A DNA stretch of 64,000 nt, taken from Frankiales bacterium (GTDB taxonomy: Bacteria; Actinomycetota; Actinomycetes; Mycobacteriales; SCTD01). The position numbers and the translations under genes were made by a program. The DNA is taken from assembly GCA_025465465.1 (NCBI GenBank), contig JAODND010000100.1:1-64000 (forward strand), given 5' to 3'. The notes beneath the pieces are model-generated. The model had not been told where the DNA came from. It saw nothing but the letters and a program-made list of their open reading frames with translations, and made no database searches. Within the stretch, counting starts at the first letter, position 1. Each line of letters starts with the position of its first letter. This document shows positions 15,700-23,729 of the stretch, one piece after another.

Positions 15700-16745
15700 G
15701 CGCCGGTCGCGGCCGACGTGCTCGGCAGCGCGGCCGCCGACTGCAGTGCCACGTCGAGGCCCTCGGTGCGCATCCGCAGGTCGACGTACAGCAGTGCGCG
15801 GAAGCCGGCGGAGTAGGGGGCGATGAGGGTCTGGGCGATGCCGCCGGCGATCGCCGAGACGACGAAGAAGGTCGTGCCCAGGGTGGTCGCGCCGGTCGTG
15901 AACAGCGGCAGCTCCGCGACGAGGACCACGGGGATGACGAGGATGCTGGCGAGCAGTGTCGTGATCAGCCAGCAGAGCGTCAGCAGCAGAAAGGTCCGCC
16001 AGAAGCTCCGCATCACCAGGACGCGGCTGCGACGCAGCGCGGCGAACACGCCGACCCGCTCCAGGACCAGCGGTGCCGGCGCGAGGGCAAGCGTGCACCA
16101 CAGCCAGACCTCGAGCGGCAGCACAGCGACCAGCAGCAGCAGTCCGATCGGGCTGACGGCGAGCACCAGCACGACGACCACCGCGATCGGCACGACGAAG
16201 ATGACGCCCTTCATGAAGGCCACCCCGAGCAGAGCCCACAGGCGCGGCCTGGTGGCGGTCCACGCGTCGCGCACCGTCGCCGGCTTCCCGAGGACCGCTC
16301 GGCTCACGACGGTGACGAGGGCCCCGGTCAGCACCGCGCCGCCGAGGACGTTGAGCACGGTGCCGGGCAGGCTGGAGGCGTCGTAGCTGCTGCTGAAGCT
16401 CCCGTCCGTCGTGGTCGTCGTCGACAGGGTCTGAGTGCGCTGGAACACCAGGATGAAGGCGATGTTGATCAGCGCCACGACGGTCGAGACCGCGGCCGAC
16501 AGGGCCAGCGTCGGCCTCGGGTAGCGCCGGATGACCTTGACACCGCCGTCGAGGATCTCGCCGACCCCGAGCGGACGGAGCGGCACGACCCCCGGCATCG
16601 GAGACCACGCGGGACCCCACCCCTGCCAGCCACCGGGCGGCGCAGGCGCCGGCTGTGCCTGCGGGTAGCTGGGCGCATACGTCGGGGGCTGCCAGCTCCC
16701 TGGGGCGCCGCCTGGCGAGGTCCAGTCGCCACCGGAGTCCGTCAT
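15696..16745 (-). CDS. Polytopic membrane protein (glycerophosphodiester phosphodiesterase membrane-domain-like)
   Basis: 349 residues. A Pro/Gly/Tyr-rich cytoplasmic N-terminus (about 55 residues) is followed by PLGVGEILDGGVKVIRRYPR, the entry motif of the GPDPase-membrane-domain family, then six or seven membrane helices. No catalytic phosphodiesterase domain is present. It is the first gene of the minus-strand operon, divergent from mtrA. The tight overlaps downstream suggest it assembles with DUF4129, DUF4350, MoxR and DUF58. Function unknown. Confidence 0.78.
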   Translation of the reverse strand: MTDSGGDWTSPGGAPGSWQPPTYAPSYPQAQPAPAPPGGWQGWGPAWSPMPGVVPLRPLGVGEILDGGVKVIRRYPRPTLALSAAVSTVVALINIAFILVFQRTQTLSTTTTTDGSFSSSYDASSLPGTVLNVLGGAVLTGALVTVVSRAVLGKPATVRDAWTATRPRLWALLGVAFMKGVIFVVPIAVVVVLVLAVSPIGLLLLVAVLPLEVWLWCTLALAPAPLVLERVGVFAALRRSRVLVMRSFWRTFLLLTLCWLITTLLASILVIPVVLVAELPLFTTGATTLGTTFFVVSAIAGGIAQTLIAPYSAGFRALLYVDLRMRTEGLDVALQSAAALPSTSAATGA

Positions 16746-16771
16746 CGGCCCATCGTTTCACGCCGCGCCGT

Positions 16772-16795
16772 TGTCATCACAGATGTCATCGCAGA
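16772..16795 (+). promoter_or_regulatory. Tandem 12-base direct repeat upstream of mtrA
   Basis: TGTCATCACAGA (16772-16783) is followed directly by TGTCATCGCAGA (16784-16795), with one mismatch. It lies in the 82-base divergent region, 33 bases before the mtrA ATG. OmpR-family regulators bind tandem direct repeats, so this is a candidate MtrA (autoregulatory) site. Confidence 0.5.
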
Positions 16796-16827
16796 CGCGT
16801 GAGGCCGGCGGGTGCCACGATGGACGC

Positions 16828-17532
16828 ATGCCCCCTGCGCGTCCCGCGACTGCCCGGGTCCTCGTCGTCGACGACGACCCGGCCCTGGCCGAGATGCTCG
16901 GCATCGTGCTGCGCGGGGAGGGCTTCGAGCCCGCGTTCGTCTCCGACGGTGACGCCGCGCTGGGCGCCTTCCGGAGGGAGAAGCCGGACGTCGTGCTGCT
17001 CGACCTGATGCTGCCGGGCACCGACGGGATCGAGGTCTGCCGGCAGATCCGGGCGGAGTCCGGCGTGCCGATCATCATGCTCACCGCCAAGGGCGACACC
17101 GACGACGTCGTGCGTGGTCTGGAGTCCGGCGCCGACGACTACCTCGTCAAGCCGTTCAAGCCCAAGGAGCTGGTGGCGCGGGTGCGAGCCCGGCTCCGCA
17201 GCCACGACACCGAACCCGAGACCCTCACGATCGGACCGCCCGAGGACGCGGTCACGATCGACGTCCCCGGCCACGTGGTCTCCCGGGTCGACGCCGCGAT
17301 CCTGCTCACGCCTCTCGAGTTCGACCTGTTGCTCGCGCTCGCCCGCCGACCCAAGACGGTCTTCACACGGGAGGTCCTGCTCGAGCAGGTCTGGGGCTAC
17401 CGGCACGCCGCCGACACCCGGCTCGTCAACGTCCACGTGCAGCGGCTGCGCGCCAAGGTCGAGCGCGATCCCGAGCACCCCACCGTGGTCCTGACCGTGC
17501 GCGGCATCGGCTACAAGGCAGGTCCCGGCTGA
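16828..17532 (+). CDS. mtrA: Response regulator MtrA
   Basis: 234 residues, OmpR/PhoB class. The receiver has the acidic pair DDD at 15-17, phospho-acceptor Asp59 in LLDLMLPG, the conserved Thr in MLTAK and Lys in VKPFKPKEL. The C-terminal winged helix contains LTPLEFDLLLALARRPKTVF and YRHAADTRLVNVHVQRLRAK, almost identical to mycobacterial MtrA. It controls cell division, cell-wall hydrolases and osmotic responses in actinobacteria. The ATG at 16828 is preceded by CACGAT with a 6-base spacer, suggesting a leaderless start; an upstream in-frame start at 16771 would include the direct repeat. It is followed by mtrB and lpqB. Confidence 0.96.
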   Translation: MPPARPATARVLVVDDDPALAEMLGIVLRGEGFEPAFVSDGDAALGAFRREKPDVVLLDLMLPGTDGIEVCRQIRAESGVPIIMLTAKGDTDDVVRGLESGADDYLVKPFKPKELVARVRARLRSHDTEPETLTIGPPEDAVTIDVPGHVVSRVDAAILLTPLEFDLLLALARRPKTVFTREVLLEQVWGYRHAADTRLVNVHVQRLRAKVERDPEHPTVVLTVRGIGYKAGPG

Positions 17533-17537
17533 GCACC

Positions 17538-19067
17538 TTGCGCCGTCTGGTCCGACGCGCGTCGCAGCGGTGGCGGCGGTCGGCGCAGACCCGCGTCGTG
17601 GTCAGCACGATGGTCGGCAGCGCGGTCGCCGTCATCTTGCTGAGCACCCTGCTCATCGGGCAGGTCGGCCGAGGGCTCGTGAGCGCGCGGACCCGGGCAG
17701 CGCTGGTCACCGCCCAGTCCGGCATCGTCAAGGTCGAGGACGAGATCAGCCCGGCTCCGATCTCCCAGGGCCAGGCGCCCTCGGTGGAGTCGCGCCTGCA
17801 GACGATCGCCAAGGAGCTCTCGGACGCCGGTCAGGTGGGCAACCAGTACCGCATCCTGCTGGTCCGGGCAGACGGCAGCGGCACGACCTATGCAACGGCC
17901 GGCACCCGCCCGGCCGACGTGCCGATCGAGCTGCAGCGGCAGCTCGATCGCTCGGGTCTCGCCTACTCCTACGTCCATGGCACGACGGACCGGCTCGTGG
18001 TCGGGGGCGTGATCGACACGACGCTGGGTGACTTCCGGCTCTACCAGTTCTTCCCGCTCTCCTCGGAGCAGTCGACCCTCAGCCTGGTACGACGCACGAC
18101 CGCCATCGTCGGAGGGCTGCTGGTCCTGCTGCTGCCGCTGATCGTCTACCTGGTGCTGCGGCAGGTCGTGCGACCCGTGCGGGAGGCCGCCCGCACGGCG
18201 GAGCGGCTCGCACTGGGTGATCTCGAGGAGCGGATGCACGTGCGCGGCGAGGACGAGCTCGCGCAGCTGGCGACGACGTTCAACTCGATGGCGGTCGCGC
18301 TGCAGAAGCAGATCCGCCAGCTCGAGGACCTCAGCCGGGTCCAGCGCCGCTTCGTCGCGGACGTCACGCACGAGCTGCGGACCCCGATCACGACGGTGCG
18401 GATGGCGGCGGACGTGCTGCACGAGGCCCGCACCGACTTCCCGCTCGCCGCCGCGCGCAGCGCCGAGCTGCTGCAGAACGAGCTCGGCCGCTTCGAGCGG
18501 CTGCTCTCGGAGCTGCTCGAGATCTCCCGCTACGACGCAGGCGACGCGCAGGTCGACACCGAACCCACCGAGCTGGTCGCTCTCACCCGCCGGGTCGTCG
18601 ACGCCGTCCGGCCGCTGGCCGAGCGCAAGGGCAGCGAGCTCGTGGTCCACGGCCGGGCGCCGGTCGTGGCGGAGATCGACCACGTGCGCATCGAGCGGGT
18701 CGTGCGCAACCTCGTCGTCAACGCCATCGAGCACGGCGAGGGGCAGCCGGTCGAGATCCGCGTCGCCGCGGACGACCGGTGCGTGGCGGTCACGGTCCGA
18801 GACGCGGGGGTGGGCCTGCGGCCGGGCGAGGACCAGCTGGTGTTCACCCGCTTCTGGCGTGGTGATCCGTCCCGCGCCCGGTCGACCGGCGGCACCGGTC
18901 TCGGCCTGGCCATCGCCCGCGAGGACGCTCGCGCGCACGGCGGAGCACTCGAGGCGTGGGGCGCGCCGGGTCAGGGTGCGGTCTTCCGCCTCACCCTGCC
19001 GCTCCGCTCCGGCGAGGAGCTGCTCGGCAGTGCGCTGCCGCTCGGACCCGAGCGGACCCGGGCGTGA
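17538..19067 (+). CDS. mtrB: Sensor histidine kinase MtrB
   Basis: 509 residues. Membrane helices near 20-45 and 180-205 flank an extracellular sensor domain of about 130 residues. HAMP, HisKA (His278 in DVTHELRTP) and HATPase_c follow (N box RNLVVNAIEHGEG; G boxes DAGVGL and GGTGLGLAIA). It phosphorylates MtrA and partners with LpqB. The start is taken as the TTG at 17538, five bases after the mtrA stop; no earlier in-frame ATG/GTG is available after that stop. Its stop overlaps lpqB by four bases (GTGA). Confidence 0.95.
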   Translation: MRRLVRRASQRWRRSAQTRVVVSTMVGSAVAVILLSTLLIGQVGRGLVSARTRAALVTAQSGIVKVEDEISPAPISQGQAPSVESRLQTIAKELSDAGQVGNQYRILLVRADGSGTTYATAGTRPADVPIELQRQLDRSGLAYSYVHGTTDRLVVGGVIDTTLGDFRLYQFFPLSSEQSTLSLVRRTTAIVGGLLVLLLPLIVYLVLRQVVRPVREAARTAERLALGDLEERMHVRGEDELAQLATTFNSMAVALQKQIRQLEDLSRVQRRFVADVTHELRTPITTVRMAADVLHEARTDFPLAAARSAELLQNELGRFERLLSELLEISRYDAGDAQVDTEPTELVALTRRVVDAVRPLAERKGSELVVHGRAPVVAEIDHVRIERVVRNLVVNAIEHGEGQPVEIRVAADDRCVAVTVRDAGVGLRPGEDQLVFTRFWRGDPSRARSTGGTGLGLAIAREDARAHGGALEAWGAPGQGAVFRLTLPLRSGEELLGSALPLGPERTRA

Positions 19068-20746
19068 GGCGGCTCATCGCGGCTGTGCTCGCGCTCGCCA
19101 CGGGGTGCTCGCTGCCACTGCCGAGCGGCGTGCACACGCCGTCCGGCGTCAAGGACCAGGGTCAGTCGGCCGAGCTCGAGGTGCTGCCTCCGGGGCCTAC
19201 GGCAGGGCAGAGCCAGACGGCGACGGTGCTCGGCTTCCTCGCGGCGCAAGCCAGTCCCGCGGGGGACTATGCGATTGCTCGGCAGTTCCTCACGGGCGAT
19301 GCGGTGCGGTCCTGGTCGCCCGCCGCCGGCGTCCGGGTCTACGCGCCGGACAACGAGAAGGTCGACCTCAACCGGAACGACCCCTCGGTGACCTCGGTGT
19401 CGGTGCAGGTCCGGCTGACGACCATCGCCACCGTCGACCGCACCGGGCACTACCAGCTGGACACCGGACGCCCGAACGACTTCTACGGCCTCACCAAGAC
19501 GCTCGGCGGCTGGCGGATCAGCTCGGTCCCGACGGGCGTGGGGCTCCAGCTGTCGCCGATCGACCTGCAGCGCACCTTCGCGGCGCGCAACATCTACTAC
19601 CTGGCACCCCAGCTGCACCCGGGCGACCCACGTCACGTCGTCCCTGATCGGGTGTTCCTTCCGGCCGGGCCCGCCCTCGATGAGGCGCTCGTACGACGCG
19701 TGGTGGCGCCACCCAGCATCGGGCTGCTCGGCAGCGTCGACGGCGTGAGCGCCCCCGCCCTCACGGTGCTGTCGGTCGGCCGCTCGCGGGACGGCGTCGT
19801 GACCGTCACGCTGTCGGACGACGCCCTCGGGCTCGGCACCATCGACCTGCAGGACCTGTTCGCGCGCACCGTCTGGACGCTGCGACAGGACGTGCAGTTC
19901 ACCGGCTTGCGCCTGCAGACGACGAGGGGCGTGCTCCGGCTCGCCGGCCAGCCCGAGGTGCAACCGGCCACAGCCTGGGAGTCCTACGACCCAGATGGCC
20001 TGGCGGCGGACCCGCAGTACTTCTACGTCGCGGGACGCCGCCTGCTCGGATCGACGGCGCACGCGCCGCTGACCCCAGGAGGCGTCCGGGTGGACCGCGT
20101 CGCGGTCAGCCCGCGGGGCGAGCGGGTCGCCGTCCTGAGCCAGTCCTCAGGGGGCCGGGTCGAGGTGTCCCTGGGCAGCACGCGCACCTTCGGTGTCACA
20201 CCTGTGGTGGTCGCGCGCGGGCTGTCGTCACCGACCTGGGGTTCGGGCGAGGAGGGCCTCTGGATGCTCGAGGGGCGCAGCCGGGTGGTCCAGCTCGGCC
20301 CCTCCAGGTCACTCCTGCAGACCGTCTCGATGCCCGGCCGGCCAGCCGGTCCGATCACCTCGCTGTGCCTGTCGCGCGACGGCGCCCGCGCGGCCCTCGT
20401 CATCGCCGGCACCGTCTATGTGAGCAGGGTCCTCTGGAGCGCGGGTGCACCAAGCCTGGTGGACGCCCACCCCGTGGCCTCGACCGGTTCGCCTCTGCAG
20501 GTCGTGTGGTCCACGTCGACCGAGCTGGTCGTGCTCGAGGTGGGAGAGCAGGGCGCCCGCGCCGTCCAGCGCGTCGCGGTCGACGGTTCGTCGCCGACGC
20601 CCGTCTCCGTCGGCCTGCTCACCCCGACCGCCGTGGCCGCCGCCGGTACGACGCTCATCGTCGCCTCCGGCGGCGCCCTGTACGCCGTCGCCCAGGCCGT
20701 ACCCAAGCGCAAGGCCGTGGGCACGAACCCGGTCTTCCCCGGCTAG
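19064..20746 (+). CDS. lpqB: Lipoprotein LpqB
   Basis: 560 residues. A short signal peptide with lipobox ATGC (Cys15) is followed by an N-terminal domain, a GerMN-like region around residues 200-290 (SVGRSRDGVVTVTLSDDALG) and a C-terminal beta-propeller-like LpqB domain. LpqB binds the outer part of MtrB and modulates MtrA phosphorylation. The GTG at 19064 lies in the GTGA overlap with mtrB. The gene order mtrA-mtrB-lpqB is a hallmark of actinobacteria. Confidence 0.93.
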   Translation: MRRLIAAVLALATGCSLPLPSGVHTPSGVKDQGQSAELEVLPPGPTAGQSQTATVLGFLAAQASPAGDYAIARQFLTGDAVRSWSPAAGVRVYAPDNEKVDLNRNDPSVTSVSVQVRLTTIATVDRTGHYQLDTGRPNDFYGLTKTLGGWRISSVPTGVGLQLSPIDLQRTFAARNIYYLAPQLHPGDPRHVVPDRVFLPAGPALDEALVRRVVAPPSIGLLGSVDGVSAPALTVLSVGRSRDGVVTVTLSDDALGLGTIDLQDLFARTVWTLRQDVQFTGLRLQTTRGVLRLAGQPEVQPATAWESYDPDGLAADPQYFYVAGRRLLGSTAHAPLTPGGVRVDRVAVSPRGERVAVLSQSSGGRVEVSLGSTRTFGVTPVVVARGLSSPTWGSGEEGLWMLEGRSRVVQLGPSRSLLQTVSMPGRPAGPITSLCLSRDGARAALVIAGTVYVSRVLWSAGAPSLVDAHPVASTGSPLQVVWSTSTELVVLEVGEQGARAVQRVAVDGSSPTPVSVGLLTPTAVAAAGTTLIVASGGALYAVAQAVPKRKAVGTNPVFPG

Positions 20747-20791
20747 TCCACAGTCCCGCCTCCGGCCGCGCCGGCACCCGGGGGCGTGCCG

Positions 20792-20797
20792 CAGGAT
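20792..20797 (+). promoter_or_regulatory. -10 box CAGGAT before comF
   Basis: CAGGAT, a 6-base spacer, then GTG at 20804, the same geometry as secA (TAGGAT plus 6). It supports a leaderless start at 20804. Confidence 0.4.
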
Positions 20798-20803
20798 GCA
20801 CGT

Positions 20804-21442
20804 GTGCTGGCTGCGCTGCTCGACCTCGTGCTGCCCCGCACCTGCTGCGGCTGCGACCTCACCGGCTTCCTGCTGTGCCCGTCGTGCCGCGGCCTGCTCG
20901 ACGCGGAGCCGCTGGGTCGGGTCTGTCCGACGCCCTGCCCTGAGGGCCTTCCGAGGGTGGTCGCGTTCTCGTCCTACGACGGCGAGGTGAAGCGACTTCT
21001 CCTGGCGCACAAGGAGAAAGGACAGCTCGGACTCACCCGTCCGCTCGGCTGGGCGCTGGCTGCGGCGGTGCGCCGCGCCGACCTCGGTGCTGTCGTGCTG
21101 TGCCCGGTGCCGAGCTCAAGGGCGGCAGTGCGGCAGCGCGGTCACGACCACGCCATGCGGCTCGCCCGGGCGGCGGCACGGCACCTCGGGGTGCCGGCCG
21201 AGCGGCTGCTCTGCCCGGCGAGGGCGGTCGCCGACCAGGCCGGCCTCACCACCCGCGAACGGGCCGCGAACCTCGCCGGTGCCCTGCGGGCAACGGGCAC
21301 CCCGCACCTGCCGGTCGTCGTCGTGGACGACGTGATGACGACGGGTGCCACGCTCGTGGAAGCCGTGCGCGCGCTGGCGGCACAGGGCCATCCGGTCGCA
21401 GGAGCAGCCGTCGTCGCTGCCACCAAGCGGCGCGTGAGATGA
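20804..21442 (+). CDS. ComF family phosphoribosyltransferase-like protein
   Basis: 212 residues. An N-terminal zinc-binding region with CCGC and CPSC cysteine pairs is followed by a PRTase-fold domain with CPVPSSRAAVRQRGHDHA and the PRPP-loop VVVVDDVMTTGATL near residue 167. ComF/GntX proteins function in DNA uptake in some bacteria; in actinobacteria the role is unclear. The GTG at 20804 is chosen because CAGGAT sits 6 bases before it; an in-frame GTG at 20786 would add six residues. It lies between lpqB and hpf as in other actinobacteria. Confidence 0.87.
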   Translation: MLAALLDLVLPRTCCGCDLTGFLLCPSCRGLLDAEPLGRVCPTPCPEGLPRVVAFSSYDGEVKRLLLAHKEKGQLGLTRPLGWALAAAVRRADLGAVVLCPVPSSRAAVRQRGHDHAMRLARAAARHLGVPAERLLCPARAVADQAGLTTRERAANLAGALRATGTPHLPVVVVDDVMTTGATLVEAVRALAAQGHPVAGAAVVAATKRRVR

Positions 21443-21616
21443 CCCTTTCTGGCCAGACCCCTTCTCGCCGGGCGATTGCCGCCCTATGGTCGGAACAGGT
21501 GCCCGCGAGGGGACCCAGCCCGGCGCCGCCCCACGGGGTGCTCGTCGAGAGACAGGAGGTCTGCAGACCACGGAAGGGCGGGCGCCCGCACTGACTCTCG
21601 AGGTGAGGAGATCGCG
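21443..21616 (+). other. Intergenic region upstream of hpf
   Basis: 174 bases without a gene. TATGGT at 21485-21490 is a possible -10 box, which would give hpf a leader of about 120 bases. GGTGAGGAG (21602-21610) is the ribosome-binding site. No clear repeat or riboswitch was recognised. Confidence 0.4.
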
Positions 21617-22243
21617 TTGGACATTGTCGTGAAAGGACGCAACGTCGAGGTCCCGGAGCACTTCCGGACCCATGTCCAGGAGAAGATGGCGCTCAGCGAA
21701 CGCCTCGACCCGCGCGTCTACCACGTCGACGTCGAGCTCTTCCACGAAAAGAACCCAAGACAGTCGTCTCAGTGCCAGCGGGTGGAGATCACCGTCCGCG
21801 GCAAGGGCCCGGTGATCCGCGCCGAGGCGTGCGGGGAGACCTTCTACGCGAGCCTCGATGCCGCCGTCCTGAAGCTCGAGGCTCGGCTGCGCAAGAGCCA
21901 CGACCGCCGGCGGGTGCATCACGGTCTGCGCACCCCGGCGTCTGCCGCCGAGTTCGCCACCGCCATCGCCACCCCGGCAGCCTCCAGCAACGGCGCGGGG
22001 GACGTGGCCGTTCTCGGGGAGGCCGGCGAGGGTGACCTGACCGGCCCGGACGACACCGAGACCCTCATCGTCCGCGACAAGGTGCACGAGGCCGTCCCCA
22101 TGTCGACCCCGGAGGCGCTCCACGAGATGGAGCTCGTCGGCCACGACTTCTTCCTGTTCAGCTGCAAGGAGACCGGGCTCCCGAGTGTGGTCTACCGCCG
22201 GCACGGCTACGACTACGGCGTGATCAGGCTCGCCGCCGGCTGA
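21617..22243 (+). CDS. hpf: Ribosome hibernation promoting factor, long form
   Basis: 208 residues. The N-terminal S30AE/HPF domain (DIVVKGRNVEVPEHFRTHV, about residues 1-105) binds the 30S decoding region. A variable Ala/Gly-rich linker leads to a C-terminal dimerisation domain from about 150 (PMSTPEALHEMELVGHDFFL and VVYRRHGYDYGVIRL) that joins two 70S ribosomes into 100S dimers. The start is the TTG at 21617, with GGTGAGGAG six bases upstream; earlier open codons lack a ribosome site. A strong hairpin terminator follows. Confidence 0.94.
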   Translation: MDIVVKGRNVEVPEHFRTHVQEKMALSERLDPRVYHVDVELFHEKNPRQSSQCQRVEITVRGKGPVIRAEACGETFYASLDAAVLKLEARLRKSHDRRRVHHGLRTPASAAEFATAIATPAASSNGAGDVAVLGEAGEGDLTGPDDTETLIVRDKVHEAVPMSTPEALHEMELVGHDFFLFSCKETGLPSVVYRRHGYDYGVIRLAAG

Positions 22244-22255
22244 TCCTCAAGACAA

Positions 22256-22299
22256 GAGACCCCGTATCCGACGATGTCGGGTGCGGGGTCTCACCTTTT
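22256..22299 (+). terminator. Strong intrinsic terminator after hpf
   Basis: GAGACCCCG (22256-22264) pairs with CGGGGTCTC (22284-22292). An inner CCGAC/GTCGG stem closes the loop, and a short T-run (CCTTTTC) follows. Confidence 0.82.
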
Positions 22300-22394
22300 C
22301 GGGTGAGGTCTGCTCCTTCCGAGCCAGTTGCGACCGGTTCGGCCATGCGCGTGCGATGATCTGATCTGGCTATTCATGTTCTGGGAGGAATCAC

Positions 22395-23105
22395 GTGAGC
22401 GAACAGACTGACGAGGTGGCCGTCCCCGCCGCCAACCTCCAGGTCGACCCGATCCGTGTCCTGGTGGTCGACGACCACGCCCTTTTTCGTCGCGGGTTGC
22501 AGATGGTGCTCGAGCAGGAGCCGGACATCGAGGTCGTCGGCGAGGCCTCCGACGGCTCCGAGGCGGTCGAGACCGCCGCAAACACGCTGCCCGACATCGT
22601 CCTCATGGACGTCCGCATGCCGAAGCGCGGCGGGATCGACGCCTGCACGGCCATCCACGACGCCGTACCGTCGGCGAAGATCATCATGCTGACGATCTCC
22701 GACGAGGAGGCCGACCTCTACGACGCGATCAAGGCCGGCGCCATGGGCTACCTGCTGAAGGAGATCTCCATCGAGGAGGTCGCCTCGGCGATCCGCGCCG
22801 TGCACGGCGGCCAGTCGCTCATCAGCCCGTCGATGGCGTCGAAGCTGCTCACCGAGTTCGCCGCGATGGTCAAGAAGACCGACGACCGGCAGCAGGTGCC
22901 GACACCGCGCCTCACCGACCGCGAGATGGAGGTCCTCAAGCTGGTCGCGAAGGGCCTCAACAACCGCGACATCGCCAAGCAGCTGTTCATCTCCGAGAAC
23001 ACGGTGAAGAACCACATCCGCAACATCCTGGAGAAGCTGCAGCTGCACTCGCGCATGGAGGCGGGCGTCTACGCCGTCCGCGAGAAGCTCCTCGAGATCA
23101 CCTGA
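22395..23105 (+). CDS. NarL/FixJ-family response regulator
   Basis: 236 residues. Receiver with DDH near 26-28, phospho-acceptor Asp72 in VLMDVRMPKRGG and Lys in YLLKEISIEE; LuxR-type helix-turn-helix from about 172 (LTDREMEVLKLVAKGLNNRD, then NTVKNHIRNILEKLQLHSR). No kinase gene lies beside it on the same strand, so it is an orphan here. A very similar regulator is found between hpf and secA in other actinobacteria. The GTG at 22395 has GGGAGGA at 22382-22388, about six bases upstream. It is convergent with the regulator at 23109, 3 bases between stops. Confidence 0.88.
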   Translation: MSEQTDEVAVPAANLQVDPIRVLVVDDHALFRRGLQMVLEQEPDIEVVGEASDGSEAVETAANTLPDIVLMDVRMPKRGGIDACTAIHDAVPSAKIIMLTISDEEADLYDAIKAGAMGYLLKEISIEEVASAIRAVHGGQSLISPSMASKLLTEFAAMVKKTDDRQQVPTPRLTDREMEVLKLVAKGLNNRDIAKQLFISENTVKNHIRNILEKLQLHSRMEAGVYAVREKLLEIT

Positions 23106-23108
23106 CCC

Positions 23109-23729
23109 TCAGTCGAGGGTGCGGCCTTCGGCCCACCGGGACAGCTCGCGGCGGTTGGAGAGCTGGAGCTTGCGCAGCACCGCGGAAGCGTGCGTCTCGA
23201 CGGTCTTGAGCGAGATGAACAGCTCGGCGGCGATCTCCTTGTACGCATACCCCCGCGCCAGCAGCCGCAGCACCTCGCGCTCGCGGGCCGTGAGCCGGTC
23301 CAGCTCCTCGTCCACGACAGGGGCGTCAGAACGGAAGGCGTCCAGCACGAAGCCGGCCAGCCGTGGGCTGAACACCGCGTCGCCGTCGGCGACCCGCTGC
23401 ACGGCGTCGACGAGCTCCTCCGCCGAGATGGTCTTCGTGACATAGCCGCGGGCGCCGGCCCGGATCACGGCGATGACGTCCTCCGCAGCGTCCGACACCG
23501 ACAGTGCGAGAAACCGCGACGGCACGGTGACCCCTGCGATCACTGCGAGTCCGCCGCCATCGGGCATGTGCACGTCGAGCAGCACGACGTCGGGTTGCAG
23601 CCGGTCCACCAGCGCGATGGCCTCCGCGACCGTGGACGCCTCGCCCACGACGTCGACCAACGACCCGATCTCCGCGCGGACCCCACTCCGGAACAGCCGG
23701 TGGTCGTCGACGAGGACGACGGTGGTCAT
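23109..23729 (-). CDS. LuxR-type response regulator of the PspC two-component system
   Basis: 206 residues. Receiver with DDH at 8-10 and Asp52 in VLLDVHMPDGG; the C-terminal LuxR helix-turn-helix is LTAREREVLRLLARGYAYKE followed by KTVETHASAVLRKLQ. It resembles LiaR/EsrR-type envelope-stress regulators by its pairing with a PspC-domain kinase. Its ATG overlaps the kinase stop by four bases (ATGA at 23729-23726). The likely targets are the CAGGGTTGnGCCCTGA palindromes at 24923 and 25406 (inference). Confidence 0.88.
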   Translation of the reverse strand: MTTVVLVDDHRLFRSGVRAEIGSLVDVVGEASTVAEAIALVDRLQPDVVLLDVHMPDGGGLAVIAGVTVPSRFLALSVSDAAEDVIAVIRAGARGYVTKTISAEELVDAVQRVADGDAVFSPRLAGFVLDAFRSDAPVVDEELDRLTAREREVLRLLARGYAYKEIAAELFISLKTVETHASAVLRKLQLSNRRELSRWAEGRTLD

